Assembly: GCA_937951675.1 (NCBI GenBank)
Contig: CALFBI010000009.1
Span: 1-64,000, forward strand
Source: an uncultured Verrucomicrobiales bacterium
GTDB lineage: Bacteria > Verrucomicrobiota > Verrucomicrobiia > Verrucomicrobiales > Akkermansiaceae
Length of the DNA: 64,000 nucleotides
Reading direction: 5' to 3'
In this document: one piece after another, positions 63,975 through 64,000 of the stretch
How positions within the stretch are numbered: the first letter of the stretch is position 1
How the letters are laid out: every line of letters starts with the position of its first letter
Position numbers and translations under genes: made by a program
The notes under the pieces: model-generated
What the model was told of the DNA's origin: nothing
Seen by the model: the letters and a program-made list of their open reading frames with translations, nothing else
Database searches by the model: none

Positions 63975-64000
63975 CCCTTTTCTCTTTCCCCCTAAATGGC

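Noticed and set aside
1-64000. CRISPR arrays, rRNA genes, prophage or transposase genes
   Set aside because: I saw no regularly spaced repeats, no rRNA segments, and no transposase or phage structural proteins in the window.

Overview
The window looks like chromosomal DNA of a marine or aquatic Verrucomicrobiota bacterium of moderate GC content. The signs are two PEP-CTERM proteins, N-methylated prepilin-like proteins, many secreted TPR/HEAT and sugar-acting proteins, a MoxR/vWA operon fused to ABC-transporter genes, few Shine-Dalgarno sites, and a eukaryotic-type HisA. The phylum assignment is inferred from gene content only.

Layout. 1-508: the edge of a lipoprotein gene (an inferred integron cassette) behind a 187-bp repeat. 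600-15.1 kb: housekeeping genes (hrpB, tatA, an EEP-family secreted phosphoesterase, prepilin peptidase, metE with divergent metR, a SulP transporter, a PatB-type C-S lyase, a possible caspase-fold secreted protein, bioB, purC), then tRNA-Ser(UGA). 15.5-28.5 kb: a large TPR protein, hisA (eukaryotic type), a glycosyltransferase/HAD pair, lipA, a lipoprotein, trkH-trkA, an FtsB-like protein, a pilin-like protein and three small orphan genes. 28.6-33.5 kb: an accessory island. 33.7-48.9 kb: yqeY, ispD, and an eight-gene operon of overlapping genes (coiled-coil membrane protein, MoxR, membrane protein, ABC ATPase, ABC permease, DUF58, two vWA proteins) followed by recQ. 49-64 kb: a heparinase-like protein, small enzymes, MoeB/ThiF-rhodanese, the E2-E1beta-E1alpha genes of a 2-oxoacid dehydrogenase, a PEP-CTERM protein, a nucleotidyltransferase, a DUF5703-type protein and two conserved unknowns.

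The most interesting region is 28.6-33.5 kb plus 1-508. Three copies of a ~186-bp repeat (322-508, 31103-31288, 33314-33499) each sit directly upstream of a minus-strand ORF. In each copy the sequence identity stops at a GTT triplet, and a TATAAT box lies a few bases before it. Downstream of two copies are cassette-like ORFs separated by attC-like sites of 114-132 bp with AAC...GTT ends. In four cassettes, the 7-mer at the cassette's 5' boundary matches the outer core at the far end of its own attC (7/7, 7/7, 6/7 and 5/7), which is the signature of integron recombination. No integrase gene is visible, and the repeats have sharp edges on both sides. I therefore read them as dispersed, attI-like landing platforms that carry their own promoter, with an integrase supplied in trans from elsewhere in the genome. 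Two cassette genes carry -1 frameshifts, so part of the island is decaying.
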